A DNA stretch of 45,964 nt from positions 1-45,964 of the forward strand of contig JARLGK010000086.1 of NCBI GenBank assembly GCA_031296075.1, written 5' to 3'. How positions within the stretch are numbered: the first letter of the stretch is position 1; every line of letters starts with the position of its first letter. Under the pieces are notes generated by a model. The model was not told the origin of the DNA and ran no database searches. It was given only the letters and a program-made list of their open reading frames with translations. This document shows positions 16,532-25,001 of the stretch, piece by piece. This DNA is from Candidatus Acidiferrales bacterium (GTDB lineage Bacteria > Acidobacteriota > Terriglobia > Acidiferrales > UBA7541). The translations under genes were made by a program, and so were the position numbers.

Positions 16532-16551
16532 GGGCACGATATATCGTGCCC
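16532..16551. repeat. Perfect 20-bp REP-like palindrome
   Basis: GGGCACGATATATCGTGCCC is an exact palindrome, followed by CCTACGAA. On the minus strand it reads TTCGTAGGGGCACG, the same opening as the long repeats at 11683 and 13963, so it belongs to that family in the opposite orientation. It lies 195 bases after the RAYT stop. Confidence 0.8.
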
Positions 16552-16619
16552 CTACGAACGCGCCGGCCGGAGCGAAGCGCACACACAGGATTGTCTGTGC
16601 CACCAAGGCAACGGCAAGG

Positions 16620-17120
16620 CTATCCAACGGCCATGGGGGCGCGTTCGCGGCTGCGGCGCGCGTGGTAGTGCATGGCGATATTCAGGTAGACGTTTCCGTG
16701 GGGAGTTTCGAAGCACAGGATCGTCGCTTCGGAATCCTGGCCGGCTTTGGCGCACTGCTCTTCGGTCAACAGCGCCGGCGGATAAACTTTGAACTGAAAG
16801 CCGCGATCGTTGAGCTGCGTTACCGCGTTGCCGATCACCATGTTCGCCAGCTCGCAGACGGCTTCCGGAACGATCGGCTCGCCGGGATCGACTTCGGCTC
16901 CGGCGAGATAGCTCGCCACTTTCGCGGCGGCTTGCGGCTCCATATCGAGCACGATGCGCCCCTCGATCTGTCCTTTGAACATGACTTCGGCGGCGAGGCC
17001 TTTCTTGCGATAGCCGTCCTCTTCCATCGCGAGGTCGGCGATCTTCGCGGGCTCCTGCATCATTTCCGCGAGCACGGTATCGAGCGAGCCGATAAACGGC
17101 TGAATCAGATCCATCTTCAT
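16620..17120 (-). CDS. cheX: CheX-type CheY-P phosphatase
   Basis: This 166-residue CheX-family protein has the catalytic ExxN pattern in CELANMVIGNA. In the family this Glu/Asn pair positions water to dephosphorylate CheY-P. The N-terminal half (FIGSLDTVLAEMM, then AAEVMFKGQIEGRIVLDM) fits the CheX/CheC fold. Its start overlaps the cheY stop by ATGA, so the phosphatase is coupled to its likely substrate. It is the last gene of the minus-strand chemosensory operon. No CheZ, CheC or CheD gene is present here. Confidence 0.85.
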   Translation of the reverse strand: MKMDLIQPFIGSLDTVLAEMMQEPAKIADLAMEEDGYRKKGLAAEVMFKGQIEGRIVLDMEPQAAAKVASYLAGAEVDPGEPIVPEAVCELANMVIGNAVTQLNDRGFQFKVYPPALLTEEQCAKAGQDSEATILCFETPHGNVYLNIAMHYHARRSRERAPMAVG

Positions 17121-17569
17121 CGTACTTTCCCTTCTTCCACGGTGATGGTGGGCGGCGGGGTCACGCCGTCGTCGTTGAGTACGTAGCGGATGATTTCGTA
17201 GAGCGCGTCGGGCTTCACCGGCTTCTGCACGAAGTGTCGCGCGCCCTTCTGCAGCGCAGCCAGGATGTTGTCCTGGTAGCCGACCGAAGAGACCATCACG
17301 ACGCGCGCATCGGGATGTTCCTGGACGATGCGCTCGACCGCTTCGATGCCCTCCATCTGCGGCATGGTGATGTCCATCAGCACGATGTCCGGCTTCGTGC
17401 GCGTGTATTCAGTGATCGCCGTGCAACCGTCGCCAGCTTCGCCAGCGAGGCGTCCGCCGAACGATTCGATCATTTTCGCGAGGCTCTTCCGCGCGAAGAC
17501 CGAATCGTCCACGATGAGGTAGCGAACCGGCTGATTGTCTTTTCGGGTCAAAGCTTCAAACTGTTTCAT
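17117..17569 (-). CDS. cheY: CheY-type response regulator
   Basis: This is a 150-residue single receiver domain with a short N-terminal extension and a C-terminal tail. Conserved residues are the acidic pair in YLIVDDS (D21, D22), the phosphoacceptor D66 in IVLMDITMP, SS in VMVSSVG and lysine in VQKPVKPD. The start at 17569 has AGGAGA 5 bases upstream and overlaps the cheB stop as ATGA; a longer upstream frame lies inside cheB. It is presumably phosphorylated by the CheA of the same operon and dephosphorylated by the adjacent CheX. With no flagellar genes in view, its target is unknown. Confidence 0.9.
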   Translation of the reverse strand: MKQFEALTRKDNQPVRYLIVDDSVFARKSLAKMIESFGGRLAGEAGDGCTAITEYTRTKPDIVLMDITMPQMEGIEAVERIVQEHPDARVVMVSSVGYQDNILAALQKGARHFVQKPVKPDALYEIIRYVLNDDGVTPPPTITVEEGKVR

Positions 17570-18699
17570 GACGATCTCCTTCGAGAACTTGTTTCTCCGG
17601 CGGCCACACCGCTCGGAACAGCCGCCGGCTCGGCCTGCTGCGGCCGGTCGGGAAGACATTTCGCCTGCAGAGTGCTGGCAAGCGCGGAAAGCGAAACCAC
17701 GCGGCTGGCGAATCCGCGGGTGATTGCGGAGCGAGGCATGCTGTCCACGACGCAGGTGTCCGGACTTTGGGCCAGCGTCACGCCGCCCGCAGCTTGAATG
17801 GCGCCCATGCCCGCGGCGCCGTCCTCACCCATGCCGGTCATCAGCACCGCCACGGCTTTACTGCCAAACGTATGGGCCACGGAATGGAACAGCACATCGA
17901 CCGACGGGCGATGGCCGTTGACGCGCGGCTGGTCCACGAGAATGGCGACGTCGCCGTGCTCCATGTGGCAAACTTTCATGTGACGATTGCCCGGGCAGAT
18001 CAGCGCGCGGCCGGCAAGAAGCAAATCGCCGGATTGCGCCTCCTTCACTTCGAGCGCGGAGGATTCATCCAGCCGCCGCGCAAACATTTCCGTGAATCCC
18101 TCGGGCATGTGCTGCACGACCAGCAGGCATCCCGGAAAATCCTCCGGAAGCTGCGAAAAAAGATACTGCAGCGCGTTCGGTCCGCCGGTGGAAATGCCAA
18201 TGGCCACGATGCGCGAAGGCCAGCGCGGCTGATTGGGAAAGCTCCGCCGTTCCTTCCGCTTCGTCGGCGGCAGGGTGATGATCATTTTCGGCGCGCCCGA
18301 AGAGGCCGCGACCTTGATCTTGAGCGCCAGCTCGGAAGCAATCTGCTGCAGGTGTCCCGACGCGGCGTCCTGCGGCTTGGTGACGAAATCGAATGCGCCG
18401 AGGGAGAGCGCCTTGATGGTGAGCGAAGCGCCTTCCTCGGTATGCGCGCTGACCACGATGACGGGAACGTGATATTTGCGCGTGATCTGTCGCAGCATCT
18501 CGATGCCATCCATGCGCGGCATTTCGAGATCGAGCGTCACCACGTGCGGGCGAAGTTCCTGGATCTTGCGCAGCCCGATCAAACCGTCCATCGCCGTGCC
18601 CACGACTTCGATCGTGGGATCGTTTACGAGGATTTGCGGAATGAGCTTCCGCATCAGCGCGGAATCATCCACCACGAGCACACGGATCTTTTGGCTCAT
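17566..18699 (-). CDS. cheB: CheB, receptor methylesterase/glutamine deamidase
   Basis: This 377-residue protein has an N-terminal receiver (phosphoacceptor D57 in VVTLDLEMP, lysine in VTKPQ) and a C-terminal methylesterase domain. The catalytic Ser-His-Asp triad appears as GISTGGPN, VVQHMPEGF and GMGEDGAAGM. It demethylates or deamidates receptor glutamates and is activated by CheA. The start overlaps the cheA stop (ATGA) and the end overlaps the cheY start. The last 25 residues are serine/arginine-rich and probably disordered. Confidence 0.95.
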   Translation of the reverse strand: MSQKIRVLVVDDSALMRKLIPQILVNDPTIEVVGTAMDGLIGLRKIQELRPHVVTLDLEMPRMDGIEMLRQITRKYHVPVIVVSAHTEEGASLTIKALSLGAFDFVTKPQDAASGHLQQIASELALKIKVAASSGAPKMIITLPPTKRKERRSFPNQPRWPSRIVAIGISTGGPNALQYLFSQLPEDFPGCLLVVQHMPEGFTEMFARRLDESSALEVKEAQSGDLLLAGRALICPGNRHMKVCHMEHGDVAILVDQPRVNGHRPSVDVLFHSVAHTFGSKAVAVLMTGMGEDGAAGMGAIQAAGGVTLAQSPDTCVVDSMPRSAITRGFASRVVSLSALASTLQAKCLPDRPQQAEPAAVPSGVAAGETSSRRRSS

Positions 18700-20789
18700 G
18701 CCGTGGCTCCCAGCGGGGCAATCCGAGAGAGATGCGAGACAACTGCCGGAACGTTGAGGATCAGGACGACCGTTCCATCTCCGAGGATGGAAGCGCCGCT
18801 CACAATCGGAGACGTGACCAGCTGATCTTCGAGCGCCTTGATGACAAGTTCTTCTTCGCCCATGAGGCTATCGACCGCCAGGCCGAACTTGCGGCCGCCA
18901 GTGCCGATCACGATCACGAAAATACGCGCGGCGCGTTCGCCCACGGCGTGCGGACCAAGCCGGTCCAGCCGAACGAGCGTGAGAACCTGCTCGCGCAACT
19001 GAAACACCTCGTGGTCGTCGATGCGGTGAATGCCCTGCTCGGTGATCCGCGCGATTTCCGCGACGGAAGCAAGCGGCACGGCGTAAAGGCGTCCGTGGAC
19101 GCGGAACAAGAGCGCCCGAATGCTCGCGAGCGTGAGTGGCACGAGAAGCCGGAACGTCGTGCCCTGTCCGGGCGTGCTATGGAGCTCAACCGTGCCCTTC
19201 AAGGCTTCGAGCGAAGATTTGACTACGTCGAGACCGACACCGCGTCCGGAAATCTCGGTGACTTCGTCCGCGGTGCTGAGGCCCGGAGCGAAAATCAATT
19301 GGAGACTCTCCATCTCGTTGAGCTGATTGGCTTCCTGGGCCGAAAGTAGTCCGCGCTCGATGGCGCGGCGGACGATCTTTTCGCGGTCGAGTCCATGGCC
19401 GTCGTCGGACACTTCGATTACGACCTGATCTCCATCGTGATAGGCGTTCAGACGGATCGTGCCGCGCGCGGATTTTCCGGCCGCCTCGCGCTCCGCGCCG
19501 GTTTCGATGCCGTGGTCGGCGGCGTTGCGGACGAGGTGGGCGAGGGGATCGGATAGCGCATCGAGGATGCTCTTATCGAGATCGGTATTCTCTCCGGCGA
19601 GTTCCAGCACGATGTCCTTGTTGCGGAGCCGCGCGACGTCGCGGATGATTCGCGGAAAGCGGCGGAAAAGCTGCTCGACGGGAACCATGCGGATCTTCAT
19701 CACCGATTTCTGCAGCTCACCCAGCACGCGGGATTGAAACGCCAGCGCGTCCGCGAGTCTTCCGCGCAGCGGATCCTTGGAATGGCGGCGTTCGAATTCC
19801 GCCATGGCGCGCTGCAGCATGGATTTTCCGATGATCATTTCGCCGACCAAATTCATCACCGTGTCGATGCGGGTGGCGTCCACGCGAAGCATGTTTTCGG
19901 CGGCGGCGTGGGCGAGTCCCGACGATGCGGCGGGTTCGTGCGCTTCGTCTTCCTCGATGGGCACCGTAGCGGGCATGACCGGCTTGACGCCCGCCGAGAG
20001 CGCAGCGGCTTCCGACTCGATCAGGATGTCCAGCAAGTCGCGCGGCGGCGACTGCAACACGGGCGCCCGCTCGACGGAAATACTCGAAACCACGGACGGC
20101 ACGTGACAGCGCTTGCGGATCCAGTCCGCGGTTTTGGTGGTGGAGAGCGCCGCTCGAATGGACCGGGAATCTTCGGCTGACGCGCCGTCCTCGGGGCGGA
20201 TGGCCAGCACCCTGCCGGCTCCGTCGAGAGATTTGCGAGCCAATTCGAAAGCCGCCGCGGGAAGCAGCGCTTCCGGATCGAGCTGCAGCGCGATGTTGTA
20301 AACGTTTTCGCCGCGGCGCAGCGCTTCGACGATCATGAGGCGCTGGTATTCGCTCCATTCAAAGTTCGCCTCGGCGGGCACGTCTTGCGCCTGCGCCGCC
20401 GGCTTGTTGAGCAGCCGCCGGATATGCTCGTGCAGGGCGCCTCCGGCCGGCGGCTGCAAATTGTTGCGATAGGCCGCCAGCATTTCGTGAAACGTGTCGG
20501 CCGCGGTGAGAATCACCTCGGGGATCAGGCCCGCGTTCTGCTGGGCGAGTTCCGGAGTGAGCACGTCTTCTAGGTCGTGGGCGAGCTCGCTCAGCTCGCG
20601 ATAACCGCACGCAGCCGAGTCTCCCTTGAGCGTATGCACGGCGCGACGAACGTGCCGAAGCTGCTCGACATCGCCGGGACGCGCCTCGAGCGCCAGCCCC
20701 GCTTCGTTCATGCCCTGGAGGATTTCCTGGGCACTCTCGAAGAAGAGGTCGCGGAGCTCGGAGGACTGTTCGTCGGACGGAAAACTCAC
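18696..20789 (-). CDS. cheA: CheA, chemosensory histidine kinase
   Basis: This 697-residue protein has the standard CheA layout. An N-terminal HPt domain carries phospho-accepting H52 in AVHTLKGDSA. A poorly conserved middle region (about 130-270) may correspond to the CheY/CheB-binding domain. The dimerisation helices follow (RVDATRIDTVMNLVGEMIIG), then the ATP-binding domain with LVRNAADHGIE, DDGHGLD and GRGVGLDVV, and finally a C-terminal CheW-like regulatory domain. It phosphorylates CheY and CheB of the same operon. Start and stop both overlap neighbouring genes by four bases (cheR before, cheB after). Confidence 0.95.
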   Translation of the reverse strand: MSFPSDEQSSELRDLFFESAQEILQGMNEAGLALEARPGDVEQLRHVRRAVHTLKGDSAACGYRELSELAHDLEDVLTPELAQQNAGLIPEVILTAADTFHEMLAAYRNNLQPPAGGALHEHIRRLLNKPAAQAQDVPAEANFEWSEYQRLMIVEALRRGENVYNIALQLDPEALLPAAAFELARKSLDGAGRVLAIRPEDGASAEDSRSIRAALSTTKTADWIRKRCHVPSVVSSISVERAPVLQSPPRDLLDILIESEAAALSAGVKPVMPATVPIEEDEAHEPAASSGLAHAAAENMLRVDATRIDTVMNLVGEMIIGKSMLQRAMAEFERRHSKDPLRGRLADALAFQSRVLGELQKSVMKIRMVPVEQLFRRFPRIIRDVARLRNKDIVLELAGENTDLDKSILDALSDPLAHLVRNAADHGIETGAEREAAGKSARGTIRLNAYHDGDQVVIEVSDDGHGLDREKIVRRAIERGLLSAQEANQLNEMESLQLIFAPGLSTADEVTEISGRGVGLDVVKSSLEALKGTVELHSTPGQGTTFRLLVPLTLASIRALLFRVHGRLYAVPLASVAEIARITEQGIHRIDDHEVFQLREQVLTLVRLDRLGPHAVGERAARIFVIVIGTGGRKFGLAVDSLMGEEELVIKALEDQLVTSPIVSGASILGDGTVVLILNVPAVVSHLSRIAPLGATA

Positions 20790-21697
20790 TGCGCCCCCTC
20801 GAGCCGCTGGTAAACGGTCGCGTTGTTCTCGTGAATCATGTGAAATTTCGTGGTCAAGCCGAAAAGGCTTTCGGCGTGGCCGACGAAGAGATATCCATCC
20901 GGATTCAGGCAGCGGTGAAATTTGTCAATCAACCGCTTCTGCTCGGCTTCGTCGAAATAGATCATCACGTTGCGGCAGAAAATCACGTCATTGTGCTGCG
21001 GCAAGTATTCGGTTTTCAGGTTGTGAAAATCGAACTGCACGAGGCTTTTCAGCGCCGCTTTGATGGCGTATTTATCGCCGACTTTATCGAAATAACGCAG
21101 GCGGGTGGTGTAGTCCACGGTATCCATTTGATTTTCGGTGTACACGCCCTGCTGAGCGGTGAGCAGCGCGGCATAGCTGATGTCCGAAGCGATGATTTCG
21201 ACTTTCCAGGGAGGCGGAATCAACGGCTTCGGCGTCGGCATGTCGAAGGGAAGCGGATTGCGCAGGTAGTAGTAAGCCAGCGCGTCGCAGACCATGATCG
21301 CCAGCGTGTAGGGTTCCTGCCCGGTCGAGCAGCCGGCGCTCCAGATGCGCAGGGACCAGTCGCGGCGCTCCTGCTTTCGTTTTAGGATTTCCTCGAGTAT
21401 GACCTTCTGAAACAGGTCGAGCTGCGGGCGGATGCGGAAGAAGCTGGTTTCGTTGACCGTCAAATTTTCGAGCAGGGCGGCCAGCTCTTTTTTGCCTTCG
21501 CGGCTGGTGAGCAGGCGGTAGTAACTGTAAAACGAGTCGAGCTGGCAGGCTTTGAGGCGGCGCTGCAGACGGTCGCGGAGGAAATGCGTACGGCGCTCGT
21601 CAAAATACATGCCGCACTCCTGATAGACGAGCGTCTGCAAAAGCTTCAATTCCGGTTCCGTCAGCGGGACCTGCGTCGTGAGTGTGGTGGTGGACAT
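20786..21697 (-). CDS. cheR: CheR, receptor glutamate methyltransferase
   Basis: This 303-residue SAM-dependent methyltransferase has an all-helical N-terminal CheR domain (ending LTVNETSFFR) and a catalytic domain with the SAM-binding IWSAGCSTGQEPYTLA motif. DVIFCRNVMIYF and YLFVGHAESL mark the later conserved blocks. It methylates receptor glutamates, opposing CheB. Neither receptor in this window ends in a CheR-binding pentapeptide, so it probably acts without C-terminal tethering. It lies between cheW and cheA. Confidence 0.95.
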   Translation of the reverse strand: MSTTTLTTQVPLTEPELKLLQTLVYQECGMYFDERRTHFLRDRLQRRLKACQLDSFYSYYRLLTSREGKKELAALLENLTVNETSFFRIRPQLDLFQKVILEEILKRKQERRDWSLRIWSAGCSTGQEPYTLAIMVCDALAYYYLRNPLPFDMPTPKPLIPPPWKVEIIASDISYAALLTAQQGVYTENQMDTVDYTTRLRYFDKVGDKYAIKAALKSLVQFDFHNLKTEYLPQHNDVIFCRNVMIYFDEAEQKRLIDKFHRCLNPDGYLFVGHAESLFGLTTKFHMIHENNATVYQRLEGAQ

Positions 21698-21727
21698 GCG
21701 TTCCTCGATGAAAGTCCTGGGCCCAGC

Positions 21728-22228
21728 CTAGAAATCTCGTCCGGCGGTGCCCACGGGGACGGCGGCAGCGGAGTCCGCGACGTCTTCGAGGCGTTGAAGC
21801 TCTCCCCGCTGCAGAATCCGATTCAGATCGAGCAGGATGACCAGCCGCCCCTTCAACTTGCCAACCCCCGTGATGTAGTTCAGCTCGCCTTCCTTAAAGA
21901 CGTTGTGCGGCTCTTCTATTTCCGACGGTGGAATGCGCAAAACTTCGGAGGCGGAATTCACCAGCAGGCCGATCCTCCGCGTTTCCATCTCGACGACCAC
22001 GATGCGATTGGTCTTGTGAGGCTCGAACGTTTTTTCGCCGAAGCGCTTGCGCAAATCAACGACGGGAATAATCCGCCCACGCAGGTTGATGACGCCCTCG
22101 ATATAATCGGGCGCGTTTGGAACGGACGTAATTTCCGGGACGCGGACGATTTCCCGCACCATCGCAATCGGCAGTCCGAAGGTTTCCCGCCCGATCCGAA
22201 AGCCGACGACCTGGAGTTCCTTGTCCAT
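21728..22228 (-). CDS. cheW: CheW adaptor
   Basis: This 166-residue protein consists of one CheW domain that couples receptors to CheA. Typical segments are LQVVGFRIGRETFGLPI, IEGVINLRGRIIPVVDLRKRF and LIVNSASEVL-like strands (here LLVNSASEVLRIP). The start follows the mcp stop by 17 bases and the gene ends 30 bases before cheR. Confidence 0.95.
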   Translation of the reverse strand: MDKELQVVGFRIGRETFGLPIAMVREIVRVPEITSVPNAPDYIEGVINLRGRIIPVVDLRKRFGEKTFEPHKTNRIVVVEMETRRIGLLVNSASEVLRIPPSEIEEPHNVFKEGELNYITGVGKLKGRLVILLDLNRILQRGELQRLEDVADSAAAVPVGTAGRDF

Positions 22229-22245
22229 GATGGTTTTGTGAGTTT

Positions 22246-24243
22246 TCAGGAGCGGACCATTTCCGCATATTCCGCCCGCTCGTGGCGTTCCGGGGCCGAA
22301 CGGCGCCCGCCGGATTGCCGGTGGTCGGAATGAGACTCTTCCAGAGCGAAGCGATCCATCGAATCGAGCAGGTTGCGAGAGAGCTTGGACATCTGCTCGG
22401 CGGCCGCAGCGAGTTCGGTGGAACTGGATGTGGACTGCTGCACGAGCTCGCGCATCCGCTCCATCGAGCGAACGACGGCTTGCGCGCCCGAGGCCTGCTC
22501 TTCCACCGAGGAATTGATTTCCTGAGTGATTTCGGTGAGGCGGTTGGTGGCCTTGGCGATTTGAGCGGAGCCGCTGGACTGCTCCATGGTGGCGGCGCCA
22601 ATTTCCTGAGAAAACTTATAGACCTCGGAGACGACGTCGGAAATCTTATCGAGGGCGAGGCTGAGGTCCTTGTTGAGCACCAGCCCTTCCTGAACCATGG
22701 AGGTGCTCTTGTCCATGTTCTCGACGGCCTCGCGCGCTTCCTTCTGAATTCCCTGAATCAGCTCGGAAATTTCCTTGGTTGATTGCGTGGATTTCTCCGC
22801 GAGTTTCCGCACTTCCTCGGCAACGACGGCGAATCCGAGGCCATGCTCGCCGGCGCGCGCGGCTTCGATCGCGGCGTTCAGCGCAAGCAGGTTGGTCTGT
22901 TCGGCGAGATCGTCAATCACTTCGATGATCTTGCCGATGTCGTCGGCGCGGCGGCCGAGAACGTCGATGATTTCAGCCGAAGCCTGGATGGCGTGGCTGG
23001 TGCGATTGAGTCCTTCGGTGGCTTTGTCCATGGTGGCCATGCCGGTCTTGGCCTCTTCGCGGGAGCGGTGGGAGATGTCCACGAGCATCTTGGCGGTGTC
23101 CGCCACGCGCTGAATCGAAGTGACCATCTGGTCGATCGAGGAGGACGTTTCGGCGACGCTGGAGGCTTGTACCTGGGTGTTCTTCACGACGTTTTGCACG
23201 TTGACGCTCATCTCATGCATCGTGCTGGTGACTTCATCAATCGCCGAGGCGGCCTGCACGCTGACCTTGGCCGATTCATCGGAAGCGCTGGCCATCTGTC
23301 CCGCGCCGCTGGCCACCTGCGAGGCGCTGTCGCGCACCTGGCGAACGAGCTCGCGGAGTCCCTGGGTCATGCGCGCAAACGCTTTGGCCATGGTGTCCTG
23401 CTGCGAGCGAGGCTGGACGGCGACGAACAACTGGCCTTCGGCGATGGCCGCCGACACGCTGGCCATTTCTTTGAGGTGAACGATCATTTGGTTGAAATTC
23501 TGCGCGAGCACGCCGACTTCGTCGCTGCGATGGAAATCAATGGTCTGGTCGAGATCGCCGGAGGTGCCGATTTTGTGCGCCACTTCGATCAGGTGATTGA
23601 GCGGCTCCTTGATGGACTTTGCCGTGTAGTAGGCGACGAAACCTCCGAACACAACGCCCAGCAACGTCCCGAGCGTCATCACGATATTGCTGACCATCAA
23701 CGATGAAGACGAGGACGCGGTGGAATCTTCCTGAGCCTTGTGCACGGAGTGGCTGGCTTCGTCCAGGATCGTGGCCGAGCGGTTGATCCAGGAAGCCGGA
23801 TCGTGCTGCAGGTAGAAGATCTGCAAATCGGAGACGGTGGAGTCCCCGGAATCCACGGAATGGCGCTTGGCGATCATTTCCTTTGCGAAATTTTCGGCCC
23901 AGCCGCGTTCGTTGTCTTCGACCTGAGAGAGGGAAGAACGGAGCGCGGCGTCAGTGGCTTTGGTTTCGGCGGTCTTCAGGAGATCCTGCAATTCAGCGAC
24001 GCCCTTGTTGGTCTTTTCCTCGTCGCGCAGGTCACCGCTGAGAAGATAGTTGCCGAGGGAGAGGCGATTCTCGATCATTTTGTAGCGAACGCCTTCAATC
24101 GTCTGGACATCGGCAAGGGTGGAGGCAACCGCCGAGCGCGTGCTGTACTGGCGCATGACGGTGAAGATATTGATCACGAACAGAAACAGGATGACCGCCA
24201 GGATCGAGCCGAATCCCCAATAAAGTTTCTTGCCAATCGTCAT
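22246..24243 (-). CDS. mcp: Methyl-accepting chemotaxis protein
   Basis: This 665-residue transmembrane receptor has TM1 at about residues 8-30, a periplasmic region to about 185 that looks like a four-helix-bundle sensor, and TM2 at about 188-210. A HAMP domain follows (KEPLNHLIEVAHKIG, then RSDEVGVLAQNFNQM). The signalling hairpin is canonical ([19 protein letters not shown], then GFAVVAEEVRKLAEKS). The ligand is unknown. The C-terminus is a basic, probably flexible tail without a CheR/CheB-tethering pentapeptide. It is the first classical chemotaxis gene of the minus-strand operon, 63 bases after a tonB-like gene. Confidence 0.93.
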   Translation of the reverse strand: MTIGKKLYWGFGSILAVILFLFVINIFTVMRQYSTRSAVASTLADVQTIEGVRYKMIENRLSLGNYLLSGDLRDEEKTNKGVAELQDLLKTAETKATDAALRSSLSQVEDNERGWAENFAKEMIAKRHSVDSGDSTVSDLQIFYLQHDPASWINRSATILDEASHSVHKAQEDSTASSSSSLMVSNIVMTLGTLLGVVFGGFVAYYTAKSIKEPLNHLIEVAHKIGTSGDLDQTIDFHRSDEVGVLAQNFNQMIVHLKEMASVSAAIAEGQLFVAVQPRSQQDTMAKAFARMTQGLRELVRQVRDSASQVASGAGQMASASDESAKVSVQAASAIDEVTSTMHEMSVNVQNVVKNTQVQASSVAETSSSIDQMVTSIQRVADTAKMLVDISHRSREEAKTGMATMDKATEGLNRTSHAIQASAEIIDVLGRRADDIGKIIEVIDDLAEQTNLLALNAAIEAARAGEHGLGFAVVAEEVRKLAEKSTQSTKEISELIQGIQKEAREAVENMDKSTSMVQEGLVLNKDLSLALDKISDVVSEVYKFSQEIGAATMEQSSGSAQIAKATNRLTEITQEINSSVEEQASGAQAVVRSMERMRELVQQSTSSSTELAAAAEQMSKLSRNLLDSMDRFALEESHSDHRQSGGRRSAPERHERAEYAEMVRS

Positions 24244-24281
24244 TTTGAAAAGCCTCCGCTCCCCTGTCGTTCCAAACGCAC

Positions 24282-24299
24282 CCGCGCGCCGCCGCGCGG
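24282..24299. repeat. GC-rich hairpin between tonB-like gene and mcp
   Basis: CCGCGCG, a 4-base loop and CGCGCGG form a perfect 7-bp stem in the 63-base gap. No T-run follows on the minus strand. It could reduce read-through or stabilise mRNA ends, but there is no direct evidence for either. Confidence 0.4.
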
Positions 24300-24306
24300 A
24301 GGGCCG

Positions 24307-24660
24307 CTACTCTTGTCCGCTGAACGCGAATTCGACTATTTCCGTGGTTTCTTTCGGGCCTGGTTCAAAATGCCACTTCTTGAGAGCGTCGAGCGCGGCG
24401 TTGACCAGAAGCGGGCTGCCTCCCACCACTCGTGTGTTCACCACGTGGCCGTCGGCCGCGACCGTGGCCTCGATCTTGACCTTCCCGGTCACGTTCATTT
24501 GCTTGGCGAGCGCCGGATATTCCGGAGTGACCCTGGTACGGACCTTGCGCTTGGCAGCCTCGCTAGCGGCGTCTTGCGCGGACATTTTCAACGGCAGAAC
24601 GGCCGATCCTCCGAGAAGCAGCGCCAAACCTATGGATGCGATGATGACCCTGTTTTTCAC
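24307..24660 (-). CDS. Small TonB-C-domain protein
   Basis: This 117-residue protein has an N-terminal signal or anchor helix (residues about 5-25) followed directly by a TonB C-terminal domain. The motif order TPEYPALAKQMNVTGKVKIE, DGHVVNTRVVGGSPLL and ALKKWHFEPG is the family pattern. It lacks the proline-rich spacer of true TonB, so it is probably a periplasmic or inner-membrane TonB-like protein rather than a full energy transducer. It lies 63 bases upstream of the mcp gene on the same strand and may be co-transcribed. A link between a TonB-like domain and chemosensing is not established. Confidence 0.85.
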   Translation of the reverse strand: MKNRVIIASIGLALLLGGSAVLPLKMSAQDAASEAAKRKVRTRVTPEYPALAKQMNVTGKVKIEATVAADGHVVNTRVVGGSPLLVNAALDALKKWHFEPGPKETTEIVEFAFSGQE

Positions 24661-25001
24661 TGGTATGTTCCTCCCGAGACCCAGAACCCCAGCAGCAGAA
24701 AAGGCACGGGTAATGCCACGAGCGGGGGGCTCTGAGGCATGGTCTGTAATTCGTTACGGCCAGTTGTAAACAACAGATAACACAAGTGTTACTGGATTAC
24801 TTCTTTCGTCTGACGACGGCCGAGTCAGGCTCGCAGTGTCTCATCGGTGCGCATGGCGGCTGCTGGGGGTCTCAGGTTGCGACAGAGGGCGGATTGTCGG
24901 TTACGGCAACCGCAGCGGCGTGCTTGTTGACTCAAAATGAGATAACGCCGTAACGTCTTTAATTGTATAGGCGAAGCGCGCGCAAGCCCCCTATAACCTC
25001 C
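24661..25001. promoter_or_regulatory. Divergent control region between two chemosensory operons
   Basis: These 341 bases separate the minus-strand tonB/che operon from the plus-strand kinase operon and should hold both promoters. For the plus strand the best candidate is TTGACT (24927-24932) with TAACGT (24951-24956) at 18-base spacing; the -10 match is weak. Small inverted motifs (GTTG-TAAA-CAAC and AACAC-AA-GTGTT) at about 24762-24792 could be operators. No gene is seen. Confidence 0.35.

Larger units (their letters stand above)
16338..16619. other. Repeat-bearing intergenic region between RAYT and cheX
   Basis: No gene is recognised. It contains a GGGTGGGCCACTCGCC element at 16446-16461, related to the one inside the toxin remnant, then the direct repeat at 16465-16507 and the palindrome at 16532-16551. 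Transcription from both sides converges here, but no clear terminator hairpin with a T-run is visible. Confidence 0.5.
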
